A DNA stretch of 21,908 nucleotides from CAJQND01 sp051010055 (GCA_051010055.1 JBPCVY010000009.1:1-21908); one strand, 5' to 3'. Positions 7,210 to 15,409 are shown, counted from the first letter of the stretch. The notes: generated by a model not told the origin, from the sequence alone. A program made the numbers and translations.

Positions 7210-9573
7210 TCAGTCCCTCGTTTTCAAGACGCTGACCAAGTCGAGATTATCAATTCGCCGGCGCACAATTGCAGCAGACACGGTGGCAGATACAAGAGCC
7301 AAAATTGCGGCCTGCGCATAGGTGCTGGGTGAAATGACAAAAGGAATGCGGTAAAGCTCGTTATCGAAACCGGAAACGATGGCCATGGCAAAGCCATAAC
7401 CGATGACCCATCCCAGCGGAATGGCCGCCAGGGTGAGAATGGCAAGCTCCAGCAGCAACACCACTGAAACCTCTGTGCGGGTGAACCCCAATACCCTCAT
7501 GCTGGCAAGCTCGCGTGCGCGTTCAGAAAGCTGAATACGGGCGCTGTTATAGACCACGCCAAACGCAATCAGCGCGCTCAAAAGGGAATAGATCACTGTG
7601 AATATGGAAATGTTCTTCTCCATGGTTTCACGGAACTTCCTCAGAGACGCCATGCGCAAGGCGAAGGATGCAGCGCTTGGCATGTTTTTGATTTCATCAA
7701 ACAATGCGCGCTCCTCGGCTTCATCATAGCTGAGATTTACGCCTGATATGACCGGGCCTTCATCCATAAGCCTGTTTAGCGCCGGCAGGTTCATATAGGC
7801 GGCAAGCCCCACATAACTTTGGATGATGGCCGTCACGGGCTGGCGGGTTTTCTGTTTGCGGTCTTCGAGGACTTCAATACCGACCATATCGCCCAGCCGC
7901 AGGTCCAGAAGCTGGGCGAGCTTGTCGCTCAGAACCAGGCCGGTTTCCGGCAAGGCAAAGGGCTTGATATCCAGATCGACAATGCGGGTTAAATCAGCGC
8001 TTGGTGGAATACCAAGAATGCCGGTCTTTCGGTCTAGATGCCCGTTTGTAAAACGCACCGCTACTTCGCGGAACGGTTCAACCCGCATAACGCCTGGCAG
8101 TTTCTCCGTATCCTGGCTGGCCCGGGCGCTGCGCTTTTCGGTAAAGGCAAGGCGGGCATCTTCTCTGCTTGTCTGGAAGAATGTGGTGTCGATCATGAAC
8201 TCGACTGAATCGAGGGAAAAAAGCGAGGCAATGAACAAGGCCACCGACATGGCAATACCCAATGTGGTGAGCCCAGCCCGGAAAGGCCAGCGTACCAGAT
8301 GGCGTAGCACCATAACTGTCATTTGAGAGAACAGCTTCGCGATAGCGGCATATTCAAGCCATAAGCGGTCATAGCGTGTCGGCGCCGACGGCGACATGGC
8401 GACCGCAGGCGGCAAGGTCATCACGCCATAGACAGCGCGCATTGCCCCCAGCCCCGCAGCTCCGAGAGACACCGCAACCGCGGTGGCAAGCACATCAGGC
8501 GTGCGCAGAAAAATCAGGAACGGGAACTGGAAGAAATCCGCATACAGCACCGTCAGCCCATGGCCGAGCCACAAGCCAAGCGCAAGCCCGACGGCGAGGC
8601 CAACCAGCGCAATGACCAAAACCAGTTTGAGATAGTGCCCGCCGATGGCGAAGTTGCCATAGCCAAGAGCTTTCATCAGGCCGATCTGCTCACGCTCCAG
8701 CGCGATGAGCCTGGATAATGTGATGTTGATCAAAAACACAGACACAAGCAAAAAGATTGGCGGCAGAATGCGGCTCATGGCAGCGAGCTGGTTCAGTTCC
8801 GCATCCAAAAAAGCATGGGACTGTTGGTCCTTGCGGGCAAACGCGGTGAGCCCACCATAGCGGTCCAACAGATTATCGACCGCTTCCATCACCGGTTCAG
8901 GGCGTGCATTGCGGAGCAGCTTGATCGACACCGCATTGAACGCGCCGTCGAGATCGTAGGTTTCAGCCAGCGCTTTTTCTGACATCCACAAAATGGCGAA
9001 GCGACGGTCGTCAGGGATCATATCGCCAGGGCCAAGGGCGTAGATGAATTCCGGCGACAAGGCCATGCCAACAATGGTGAGCTCGCGTTTGCGCCCGTTC
9101 AGCAATGCGTGGAATGTGGAGCCAACTTCAAACCCGTGCGCCTCGGCAAACGCTTCGTTCACAGTTACTTCATTGATGCTGTAAGGCTCCGGTGTTCGCC
9201 CACGGCGCATGTAGAGCCGATTCAGGGCCGGCTGAACGTTATCGGGTAGGGAGACAACCCGACCTGTCGCCGGTTCAGCCATTCCTTCAACATCCAAAAG
9301 TGCACTGCTGACCAGCCGGGTATCAGCGGTGGCAACGCCCGGGATTTGAAGGATTTCCTGTTTCAGGGCGTTGGGAGCCCGTTCAGCATACGCAAACAAA
9401 TCGGCGAACCGGTAACGCTCATAGTAGGCCGAGCGGGTTTCATCCAGTGAACGGTAAGCGCCGATGCCAAGAACAAGGGTTGCAACACCGGATGCCAGCA
9501 CCATGGCAATGGCCAGCGCCTGTGCCCAGATGCGGCGCAGGTCTCTGATCATTTTGACATCGAGTTTATTCAT
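7210..9573 (-). CDS. FtsX-type ABC transporter permease
   Basis: This protein has 787 residues from the ATG at 9573 (MNKLDVKMIRDLRRIWAQAL). An upstream extension to 9636 is rejected because it would overlap the ATPase gene by 56 bases. The layout is one N-terminal transmembrane helix (RIWAQALAIAMVLASG), a large periplasmic domain, a first FtsX core near residues 270-370, a middle membrane segment and second periplasmic domain, and a second FtsX core at the C-terminus. Both cores show the typical cytoplasmic signatures, EREQIGLMKALGYG and SERARELASMRVLGFTR. Large double-FtsX permeases work with LolD/MacB-type ATPases and an adaptor. The substrate could be a lipid, peptide or lipophilic drug and is not evident. 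It starts 7 bases after the ATPase stop. Confidence 0.88.
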   Translation of the reverse strand: MNKLDVKMIRDLRRIWAQALAIAMVLASGVATLVLGIGAYRSLDETRSAYYERYRFADLFAYAERAPNALKQEILQIPGVATADTRLVSSALLDVEGMAEPATGRVVSLPDNVQPALNRLYMRRGRTPEPYSINEVTVNEAFAEAHGFEVGSTFHALLNGRKRELTIVGMALSPEFIYALGPGDMIPDDRRFAILWMSEKALAETYDLDGAFNAVSIKLLRNARPEPVMEAVDNLLDRYGGLTAFARKDQQSHAFLDAELNQLAAMSRILPPIFLLVSVFLINITLSRLIALEREQIGLMKALGYGNFAIGGHYLKLVLVIALVGLAVGLALGLWLGHGLTVLYADFFQFPFLIFLRTPDVLATAVAVSLGAAGLGAMRAVYGVMTLPPAVAMSPSAPTRYDRLWLEYAAIAKLFSQMTVMVLRHLVRWPFRAGLTTLGIAMSVALFIASLFSLDSVEFMIDTTFFQTSREDARLAFTEKRSARASQDTEKLPGVMRVEPFREVAVRFTNGHLDRKTGILGIPPSADLTRIVDLDIKPFALPETGLVLSDKLAQLLDLRLGDMVGIEVLEDRKQKTRQPVTAIIQSYVGLAAYMNLPALNRLMDEGPVISGVNLSYDEAEERALFDEIKNMPSAASFALRMASLRKFRETMEKNISIFTVIYSLLSALIAFGVVYNSARIQLSERARELASMRVLGFTRTEVSVVLLLELAILTLAAIPLGWVIGYGFAMAIVSGFDNELYRIPFVISPSTYAQAAILALVSATVSAAIVRRRIDNLDLVSVLKTRD

Positions 9574-9580
9574 TTCTCGA

Positions 9581-10288
9581 TCACCATGTAACCTCTGCAG
9601 GCGCAAGGCGTTCTTCGTTTGTTTCAGTGCGCGCAATCATTCCGTCTGCGAAATAAACAACTCTATGGGCGATTTTTCGGATCTCCGCATTGTGCGTGAT
9701 CACTGCTGTGGTGGTGCCGAGCTCGTCATTGATGGTGGTGAGGGCTTCAAGAACAGTGATCCCGGTTTTGCTGTCCAGCGCCCCGGTCGGTTCATCACAC
9801 AATAAGACGCCCGGCCGCTTGGCAATTGCCCGCGCAATGGCAACCCGCTGCTGCTCACCGCCAGAAAGTTGGGCTGGAAAATGATGCATGCGCCCCCCCA
9901 GCCCGACAACCTCAAGGGCTTTGTCCGCGCTCATCGGGTCTTTCGAAATCTCTGTTACGAGCTCTACATTCTCCTTTGCCGTTAGGCTAGGAATGAGATT
10001 GTAGAACTGGCAAACGAAACCCACATTGTTGCGGCGGAATATGGTGAGCGCGCGCTCGTTCATCTCAACAAGGCTCTGCTCCTTGAACCAAACCTCGCCG
10101 TCGGTGGCATCGTCCAACCCGCCAAGAATGTTCAACAAAGTCGATTTGCCGCTGCCGGAAGGTCCCAGCAGTACGGTCAGCTCACCGGCATAAAGCAAAA
10201 GGTCAACCCCACGCAGGGCGTGCACTTCAAGATCGCCGTTGCGGTAAACCTTTGTGAGATTCCTGGTTTCGAAAACCTTGTCAGACAT
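9581..10288 (-). CDS. LolD/MacB-type ABC transporter ATP-binding protein
   Basis: This 235-residue ATPase has a full motif set: Walker A GPSGSGKS (residues 42-49), Q-loop Gln94, signature LSGGEQQR (141-148), Walker B VLLCDE (161-166) and switch His199 in ITHN. The sequence style (VHALRGVDLLLYAGELTVL, NNVGFVCQFYNLIPSLTAKENV) is that of the MacB/LolD subgroup, which powers FtsX-type permeases from the cytoplasm. It is the first gene of the cassette, in the order ATPase, permease, adaptor; this order and the separate adaptor recall DevBCA-type exporters. An 82-base gap separates it from the upstream DUF899 gene, so it may have its own promoter. Confidence 0.92.
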   Translation of the reverse strand: MSDKVFETRNLTKVYRNGDLEVHALRGVDLLLYAGELTVLLGPSGSGKSTLLNILGGLDDATDGEVWFKEQSLVEMNERALTIFRRNNVGFVCQFYNLIPSLTAKENVELVTEISKDPMSADKALEVVGLGGRMHHFPAQLSGGEQQRVAIARAIAKRPGVLLCDEPTGALDSKTGITVLEALTTINDELGTTTAVITHNAEIRKIAHRVVYFADGMIARTETNEERLAPAEVTW

Positions 10289-10304
10289 GTGCGTTGCAAA
10301 CAGC

Positions 10305-10327
10305 AGGTTTGGCCACTGTTCAAACCT
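10305..10327. repeat. short inverted repeat upstream of exporter genes
   Basis: AGGTTTG (10305-10311) and CAAACCT (10321-10327) form a perfect 7-bp inverted repeat with a 9-base spacer, in the 82-base gap between the DUF899 stop and the ABC ATPase start. It is directly followed by the 8-bp palindrome TTGCGCAA (10328-10335). It might be an operator for the exporter or a weak transcript end for the DUF899 unit; there is no U-tract on either strand, so a classical terminator is unlikely. Confidence 0.35.
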
Positions 10328-10370
10328 TTGCGCAAGTACACCGTCTGATCAAGCAGGCAAATTGGATCGT

Positions 10371-11069
10371 TTAGTATTCGTCGTTCCGCCTGAGCCACTC
10401 CATGGTGAATGCAAGGCTGTCTTCATCGCGGCCCTTGGGCGCGATATCGAGAAACTGATAGACAGGATTGAACGGATCAAGCCCGCGCGAGAAACACGAG
10501 TAGGTGTGGTAAATCTCACCTTGCGGCGTGCGGCAGAACACGCTGAAGCCGGGCATCTCCGGGCCGACCTGTTTTGTCTGATGGTAGTTGTAGGTGCACT
10601 CACCTGCCTCAAGTTCATCGGGCGTAAACGAGACATTGAAGTCGTGATTGAAATTGTTGCCGTGCGAGGAGACCCACGGCATGGCCCAGCCGAGGCGCTC
10701 TTTATAGGCAACCAGTTTGTCCAGCGGGGCGCGGGAGATGGCAGCAAAGGCGGCATCGCGCGCCTTTAGATGGGTTGCGACCCGATCGAAATTATCTGCC
10801 CAGAACGAGCAGGACTTGCACCCTTCATCCCAGTCCGGGTGAAACATGAAGTGCTGCACAATGAGTTGGGACGAGCCACCGAACAGATCGCTGAGAGATA
10901 CAGGGCCATCCTCGCTATCGAAAGTGTAGTCTTTATCTACTTTCACCCAGGGCAGGGCGCGGCGCTTTTCAGCCAGTTTGTCGCGTTCTTTCTGAAATGC
11001 TTTTTCGTCTGCCAGAAGCGCTCTGCGGGCCTCCAGCCATTGTTCGCGTGAAACAGCTTTTGCGGACAT
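10371..11069 (-). CDS. DUF899 thioredoxin-like family protein
   Basis: This protein has 232 residues from the ATG at 11069. That start is preceded by GAGAGG with 7 bases of spacing, so the longer frame to 11150 is rejected. The family pattern is clear: an N-terminal basic helix (SREQWLEARRALLADEKAFQ), WVKVDKDYTF, FMFHPDWDEGCKSCSFW with a C-x-x-C at residues 84-87, and a C-terminal YHTYSCFSRGLDPFNPVYQF. DUF899 proteins have a thioredoxin-like fold and unknown function; the CxxC suggests a thiol-dependent role. The gene follows the GFA gene by 46 bases on the same strand and probably shares its promoter and the palindromes in front of it. Confidence 0.85.
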   Translation of the reverse strand: MSAKAVSREQWLEARRALLADEKAFQKERDKLAEKRRALPWVKVDKDYTFDSEDGPVSLSDLFGGSSQLIVQHFMFHPDWDEGCKSCSFWADNFDRVATHLKARDAAFAAISRAPLDKLVAYKERLGWAMPWVSSHGNNFNHDFNVSFTPDELEAGECTYNYHQTKQVGPEMPGFSVFCRTPQGEIYHTYSCFSRGLDPFNPVYQFLDIAPKGRDEDSLAFTMEWLRRNDEY

Positions 11070-11115
11070 GTTAAACCTCTCTTGTTCAAATCGCTTTTGT
11101 TCGATCATACCATTT

Positions 11116-11535
11116 TTACGGCTTGGCTTCTGGCGGGGGCATTTCCTCAAAGGCCGGAAGCTCCGGGTTCATGGCATCCCATGACGGCGCACGCTTGGTA
11201 TAGACAATCACTCGCGGCTGGAAGACTTCCGGATCATCGAGGCTGGATGCCCGCACAAAAACAATACCTTCAAATCCGGAGTTCAGCGAATAGACCGGCG
11301 CGCCGCATTGGGGGCAGAAGCCGCGGCTCACCACGTTCTTCATATCTGTCTCTTTGTCAAAAAACTTTACCTCACCGGAGATGGTGAACGACTCGGCGGG
11401 GACAATCATGTGCGAGCAATGGCCCGAGCCCGATGACTTGCGGCAATCTTCGCAGTGGCAATGTCCGCCGCCGAGATTTTCTTTTCCCTCATAGTGCACC
11501 GCGCCACATAGACAACCACCAGAAAATGCTGTCAT
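11116..11535 (-). CDS. GFA/CENP-V family zinc protein
   Basis: This protein has 139 residues from the ATG at 11535, chosen because GGAGG sits 5 bases upstream; the alternative start at 11553 has less support. It carries the family's zinc cysteines: Cys8 and Cys10 (GGCLCGAVHYEG), Cys26, Cys28 and Cys31 (CHCEDC), and Cys74 and Cys77 (CPQCGAPVY). The name comes from glutathione-dependent formaldehyde-activating enzyme, which catalyses or speeds S-hydroxymethylglutathione formation; most bacterial members have no tested function. It is the first gene of a - strand pair with DUF899 and is divergent from the HxlR regulator gene, with two matching palindromes in the 81-base gap. This context suggests it is induced by a reactive electrophile. 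Confidence 0.87.
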   Translation of the reverse strand: MTAFSGGCLCGAVHYEGKENLGGGHCHCEDCRKSSGSGHCSHMIVPAESFTISGEVKFFDKETDMKNVVSRGFCPQCGAPVYSLNSGFEGIVFVRASSLDDPEVFQPRVIVYTKRAPSWDAMNPELPAFEEMPPPEAKP

Positions 11536-11553
11536 CTCCACCTCCCACTTCAA

Positions 11554-11595
11554 TTGCGTTTTGCAAGTAATATTGATTTAAATTGCAAAATGCAA
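11554..11595. promoter_or_regulatory. twin palindromes between GFA gene and hxlR-type gene
   Basis: The divergent gap holds two copies of the palindrome TTGC-N5-GCAA, at 11554-11566 (TTGCGTTTTGCAA) and 11583-11595 (TTGCAAAATGCAA), centres 29 bp apart. Each is also followed by GT, giving the shared form ATTGC-N5-GCAAGT. On the - strand TTGCAT and TATTAC with 17 bases between them fit a promoter for the GFA gene, so one palindrome overlaps the -35 region and the other lies near the start of transcription. HxlR proteins are dimeric winged-helix regulators that commonly act on divergent genes. Binding here by the adjacent regulator is inferred from position and symmetry. Confidence 0.65.
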
Positions 11596-11616
11596 GTGAA
11601 ATCGATATGAACAGAT

Positions 11617-12039
11617 ATGAGCAAAACTTCGAAGATGCGCCAAACCGGATGCCCCATAAGTTTTTCACTGGATATTTTTGGCGACCGCTGGACATTGCTG
11701 ATCCTGCGGGATTTGCTGTTGTTCGGCAAAAAGCGTTATGGGGAATTTCTGGATTCAGATGAAAGAATCGCTTCCAATATCCTGTCCGACCGCTTGAAGC
11801 GGCTGGAAGCAAACGGAATTCTGCAGCGTGAAACTAACCCCGAAGATGGCCGGCAGGCTATCTACAAGGCAACCGGCAAGGGAAAGCGCCTTTTGCCGGT
11901 ATTGCTAGAAATTGCCGCCTGGGGGGCAAGCCACGATGAAGGCACTTCCGCACCGGATGGATTTGTGGAAGCTTACTTTGCAAACCGTGAGGCGTTTCAC
12001 AAAGACCATTCAAGCGAGATGGCGAAGCTGAAAAAATAA
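11617..12039 (+). CDS. HxlR-family transcriptional regulator
   Basis: This 140-residue winged-helix protein shows the HxlR signature: GCPISFSLDIFGDRWTLLIL, then KRYGEFLDSDERIASNILSDRLKRLE (recognition region), then the wing in RETNPEDGRQAIYKAT. It contains one cysteine, Cys12, in the conserved N-terminal spot. If translation starts instead at Met7 (11635), this residue becomes Cys6, the same number as the redox-sensing Cys of Bacillus YodB as I recall it. Neither start has a good ribosome-binding site. Family members respond to aldehydes, quinones or oxidants. It is divergent from the GFA-DUF899 pair and followed by a GMC oxidoreductase 27 bases downstream, which may be co-transcribed. Confidence 0.88.
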   Translation: MSKTSKMRQTGCPISFSLDIFGDRWTLLILRDLLLFGKKRYGEFLDSDERIASNILSDRLKRLEANGILQRETNPEDGRQAIYKATGKGKRLLPVLLEIAAWGASHDEGTSAPDGFVEAYFANREAFHKDHSSEMAKLKK

Positions 12040-12066
12040 GCTGGCAGCAATTGGGGGCGGGAAGCA

Positions 12067-13680
12067 GTGGAACAAGGGCAATCGGCTGGAGAGTATGACT
12101 TCATTGTTGTCGGAGCAGGTTCTGCGGGCTGCGTGCTGGCAAACCGGCTCACCGCATCTGGCAAACATAGAGTGCTTTTACTGGAAGCTGGTGGGCGCGA
12201 TACCAGCCCCTTCATACACGTACCGCTTGGCTATGCGCGCCTGTTCAACGACGAAAACCATAACTGGATGTATCAGACCGAGCCCGAAGCCGAGCTTGGC
12301 GGGCGGCGTATTTTCCAGCCGCGCGGCAAGGTTCTTGGCGGCTCAAGTTCAATCAACGGGCTGGTTTATATTCGCGGGCAGGCAGAGGATTTCGACCAGT
12401 GGCGCCAGCTTGGCAACCAGGGCTGGTCCTATGATGATGTGTTGCCTTACTTCCTGCGTGCAGAAGACCAGCAGCGCGGCGCGAGTGATTATCACGCAAC
12501 CGGCGGGCCGCTCGCAGTGTCTGATCAAACTGAATCCCATCCCCTTTGCGATGCCTTTATTAGTGCAGGCGTCGAAACCGGGTTGCCGCGAAATGATGAC
12601 TTCAACGGCGAAAGTCAGGAAGGTGTCGGGTATTTCCAGACCACATCGCGCAACGGCATCAGATGCAGCACTGCAACCGGTTATTTGAGACCTGCGAAAT
12701 CGCGGCCCAACCTTCGCATCGAAACCAATGCCCATGCCGCACGCATTTTGCTCGACGGGGCAAAGGCGACGGGTGTTGAATTCTCTCAGAACGGTGAGGC
12801 CAAACAGGCCCAGGCAGGCCGCGAGGTCATTTTGTGTGGCGGGGCCTTTAACTCGCCGCAAATATTGGAACTGTCGGGCATCGGCAATCCGGAAATTCTG
12901 AAAGAGAACGGCATTCCGGTTTTGGTTGAAGCGCCCTTTGTGGGCGAGAACCTGCAGGATCATCTGCAAGTGCGCATGCTGTTCCGTTCCAAGCAGCCTG
13001 TGACTTGGAATGATGACTATCATAGCCTGTGGCGGCGAGTAGGCATGGGAGTGCGCTATGCCTTAACGCGCAAAGGCCCGTTGACGGTGAGTGCTGGCTA
13101 TGCAGCAGCTTTCTTCAAAACCCGGGAAGAGCTGGCAACACCGGATATCGAAGTGCATTTCTTGTTGTTCACTACAGACAAGATGGGCGCGCCCTTGCAC
13201 AAATTTTCGGGCTTTTCCTCATCTGTGTGCCAGTTGCGTCCGGAAAGCCTGGGAACCGTTCACATCAAAAGCGACGACCCATTTGAACCGCCTGCCATAA
13301 AGCCGAACTACTTCGCCGCTGAGGCCGACAGGCGGGCAAATGTGGATGGCCTCAAGAAACTGCGCGAAATCATGCACGCCGACGCGCTTAAACCCTTTAT
13401 GGCGGAAGAACTGGAGCCAGGTCTTCATGTCACGTCAGATGAAGATCTTCTGGACTATTGCCGGCAAAAGGCAACCACCATTTATCATCCCTCAAGTACC
13501 TGCGCGATGGGCACTGGCCCTGAAGCGGTGGTAACCCCTGAGCTAAAGGTTATAGGCGTTGAGGGCCTTCGGGTTGTGGATGCCTCGGTTATGCCAAGGC
13601 TTGTTTCGGGCAATTGTAATGCCGCCATCGTGATGATGGGCGAGAAGGTCTCTGACATGATCCTCGCGGACTACTCTTGA
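12067..13680 (+). CDS. GMC-family FAD-dependent oxidoreductase
   Basis: This 537-residue flavoprotein starts at a GTG preceded by GGGCGGGA. The N-terminal dinucleotide-binding motif is DFIVVGAGSAGCVLANRL. The GMC signatures GKVLGGSSSINGLVYIRG and GGAFNSPQILELSGIG follow. The C-terminal catalytic region has YHPSSTCAMG (His474) and SGNCNAAIVMMGEK, whose Asn replaces the second His in many family members. The family oxidises alcohols such as choline or polyethylene glycol and passes electrons to oxygen or a respiratory acceptor; the substrate is not evident. It lies 27 bases after the HxlR gene. Its end overlaps the YihU-like gene on the other strand by 10 bases. Confidence 0.9.
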   Translation: MEQGQSAGEYDFIVVGAGSAGCVLANRLTASGKHRVLLLEAGGRDTSPFIHVPLGYARLFNDENHNWMYQTEPEAELGGRRIFQPRGKVLGGSSSINGLVYIRGQAEDFDQWRQLGNQGWSYDDVLPYFLRAEDQQRGASDYHATGGPLAVSDQTESHPLCDAFISAGVETGLPRNDDFNGESQEGVGYFQTTSRNGIRCSTATGYLRPAKSRPNLRIETNAHAARILLDGAKATGVEFSQNGEAKQAQAGREVILCGGAFNSPQILELSGIGNPEILKENGIPVLVEAPFVGENLQDHLQVRMLFRSKQPVTWNDDYHSLWRRVGMGVRYALTRKGPLTVSAGYAAAFFKTREELATPDIEVHFLLFTTDKMGAPLHKFSGFSSSVCQLRPESLGTVHIKSDDPFEPPAIKPNYFAAEADRRANVDGLKKLREIMHADALKPFMAEELEPGLHVTSDEDLLDYCRQKATTIYHPSSTCAMGTGPEAVVTPELKVIGVEGLRVVDASVMPRLVSGNCNAAIVMMGEKVSDMILADYS

Positions 13681-14588
13681 ACTTTTGTGCGCGGCGGTTC
13701 GATCTGCGCCATATCGCACAACACATCGACCATCGCGGAAAAGTCCTGGCCGCCATAACCGCGGGCTCTGGCGTTCGAGAAGGCTTCACGCGCTGCCGCG
13801 GCCACCGGAACCGGCACCCGCGAGGAATTGGCAGCACCAACAATGAGGGTCAAATCCTTGTGGGCCAAATCAATGGTGAAACCAGGTTCGGTATCGCCTG
13901 CCAGTACCTTGTTGGGCCAGTTCACCTTTAGCTGGCCATTGGTGGCGGTGGTGCCGTGAATAACGTCAAGGGTTGTTTCAAGATCAAGGCCGAAACGCTG
14001 CGACAGGGAAAGCGCTTCTGCATTGAGCTGGCACAAGATAATAGCAAGGTAATTGTTGACCAGCTTGGTGCGGGTGCCAGCGCCGCCTTCGCCGCAATAA
14101 TAAATGGCGGTGCCCATGGCCTCCAGCAGCGGTTTGATTTCATCGAAATCGCTCCGCTCCCCGCCCACCATGAAAAGGCTCTCGCCGCGTTCTGCATGCC
14201 AGGCGAGCCGGCCAATGGGCGCATCGACGGCTCGAAAGCCGCGTTTATTAGCGGAGGCGTGCAATGTGTCGGTCATTTCCGGCTCAATGGTTGAAAGGTC
14301 AAGAACCAGCGTGCCGGGTTTTGCGTGATCAAAAATGCCATTCGGCCCCATTATAACGTCGTCCACCTCGCGGCCCGACGGCAGAACCGTACCAATGTAC
14401 GAGCACTCACTTGCAAGCTCGGGAACAGAAGCAGCGGCCTCTGCGCCAAGGGCGGCCAGCTCTTCAACCGGTTCGGGTCGTACGTCGTAAACAACCAGCG
14501 AAAAGCCCTTCTTCACGCATTGGGCGGCCATGCCCTTGCCCATGGCTCCAAGGCCAATGAACCCAATTCTTTGTTTTCTCAAATCCAT
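13671..14588 (-). CDS. YihU-type beta-hydroxyacid dehydrogenase (sulfolactaldehyde reductase-like)
   Basis: This protein has 305 residues from the ATG at 14588, which has AGGAG 7 bases upstream; a TTG 7 codons earlier is less likely. The Rossmann motif is IGFIGLGAMGKGMA. The substrate loop is DAPIGRLAWHAERG instead of the usual DAPVSGG, and the C-terminal half (WPNKVLAGD, IDLAHKDL, ARARGYGGQDFSA) closely follows my memory of E. coli YihU. Arg127, catalytic Lys175 and Asn178 match YihU Arg123, Lys171 and Asn174, while YihU Ser178 is Ala182 here. YihU reduces sulfolactaldehyde with NADH. Other members of the superfamily act on tartronate semialdehyde or 3-hydroxyisobutyrate, so the substrate remains open. 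It is co-transcribed with the upstream uronate-dehydrogenase-like gene, 17 bases away. Confidence 0.82.
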   Translation of the reverse strand: MDLRKQRIGFIGLGAMGKGMAAQCVKKGFSLVVYDVRPEPVEELAALGAEAAASVPELASECSYIGTVLPSGREVDDVIMGPNGIFDHAKPGTLVLDLSTIEPEMTDTLHASANKRGFRAVDAPIGRLAWHAERGESLFMVGGERSDFDEIKPLLEAMGTAIYYCGEGGAGTRTKLVNNYLAIILCQLNAEALSLSQRFGLDLETTLDVIHGTTATNGQLKVNWPNKVLAGDTEPGFTIDLAHKDLTLIVGAANSSRVPVPVAAAAREAFSNARARGYGGQDFSAMVDVLCDMAQIEPPRTKVQE

Positions 14589-14605
14589 TGCCTGCTCCTG
14601 TCTGG

Positions 14606-15409
14606 TCAATCATCCGGATGGGGATAGTTGCAGAAAACCCCGCCAACGAATTCCACTGCCGGATCGAAAGGATCGCCCGGCCCGGTATTTGCTTCAACCT
14701 TCTCGCGATAATTTTCCGCGCTGTCCTTTGGCCTGTAGCCAAGGTGTGCCACTTTGTGGTTTGAGAAAAACGCTTCCTGGTTGTCGGAAATGCCGTACAC
14801 CACGGTAAAACCAATGCGCTCTGCAAGCAGGCAACGCTCTACCAGGTGAACCAGATCGGCAAAGCTGAGCCATGTTGCCAGATGCCGCCGGTCGGCCGGT
14901 TCGGGAAATGACGAATTGATGCGCAGGCAGGCCGATTCAATGCCGAATTTGTGGAAGTACATTTTTGCCAGATCTTCGACAAAGCATTTGGACAATCCGT
15001 AAAGGGTATCCGGGCGGTGTTCGGTGTCTGTATCGGCGCCTTCTTCCCGGCGCACATAACCCACGGCGTGGATGGAGCTGGCGTAAACAATTCGCTTGTT
15101 ACCGTGCCGGCGGGCGGCCTCGTAAACATTGTAGCCGCCCTTGATTGATGAGTTTAGGATTTCCTCCCACGGGCGCTCCACAGGTGCCGCCCCAAAATGG
15201 ACAACGGCATCGCAGTCTTTGACCACCTCCATGACCGCATCGAAATCGCCGAGGTCGCAGGCGATGATTTCCTCATGCTCGTCAGCCTCACCAATTTCAA
15301 CCCGGTCGGTAAGCCTGACGGTTTTTGCAAGCGGCGCGAGGCCTTCGCGCAAAACCGTGCCCAGATTGCCACCAGCCCCGGTAATCAACAGTCTTCGAAA
15401 TCGCGCCAT
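14606..15409 (-). CDS. udh: uronate dehydrogenase-like NAD(P)-dependent SDR/epimerase-family oxidoreductase
   Basis: This 267-residue protein is close in length and pattern to Agrobacterium uronate dehydrogenase (about 265 residues). The NAD motif is LLITGAGGNLGTVLREGLAP. The YxxxK catalytic pair is Tyr137/Lys141 in TLYGLSKCFVEDLAKMYF. Typical Udh segments are VYASSIHAVGY and LRINSSFPEPADRRHLATW, where Udh has ARG-containing IGSCTPEP-type residues that hold the carboxylate. Udh oxidises galacturonate or glucuronate to the aldarolactone with NAD. GGAGAGG lies 8 bases before the ATG. It is followed by the YihU-type gene. Paralogues acting on other sugars are common, so the exact substrate is uncertain. 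Confidence 0.78.
   Translation of the reverse strand: MARFRRLLITGAGGNLGTVLREGLAPLAKTVRLTDRVEIGEADEHEEIIACDLGDFDAVMEVVKDCDAVVHFGAAPVERPWEEILNSSIKGGYNVYEAARRHGNKRIVYASSIHAVGYVRREEGADTDTEHRPDTLYGLSKCFVEDLAKMYFHKFGIESACLRINSSFPEPADRRHLATWLSFADLVHLVERCLLAERIGFTVVYGISDNQEAFFSNHKVAHLGYRPKDSAENYREKVEANTGPGDPFDPAVEFVGGVFCNYPHPDD

Noticed and set aside
12349..13023. 224-codon open frame opposite the GMC oxidoreductase
   Set aside because: The + strand gene has all GMC motifs across this stretch; the antisense translation is Cys- and Arg-rich without any domain.
13671..13680. Frameshift or sequencing error at the overlapping ends of the GMC and YihU-like genes
   Set aside because: Both proteins reach full family length with normal C-termini, so a 10-base convergent overlap is the simpler reading.
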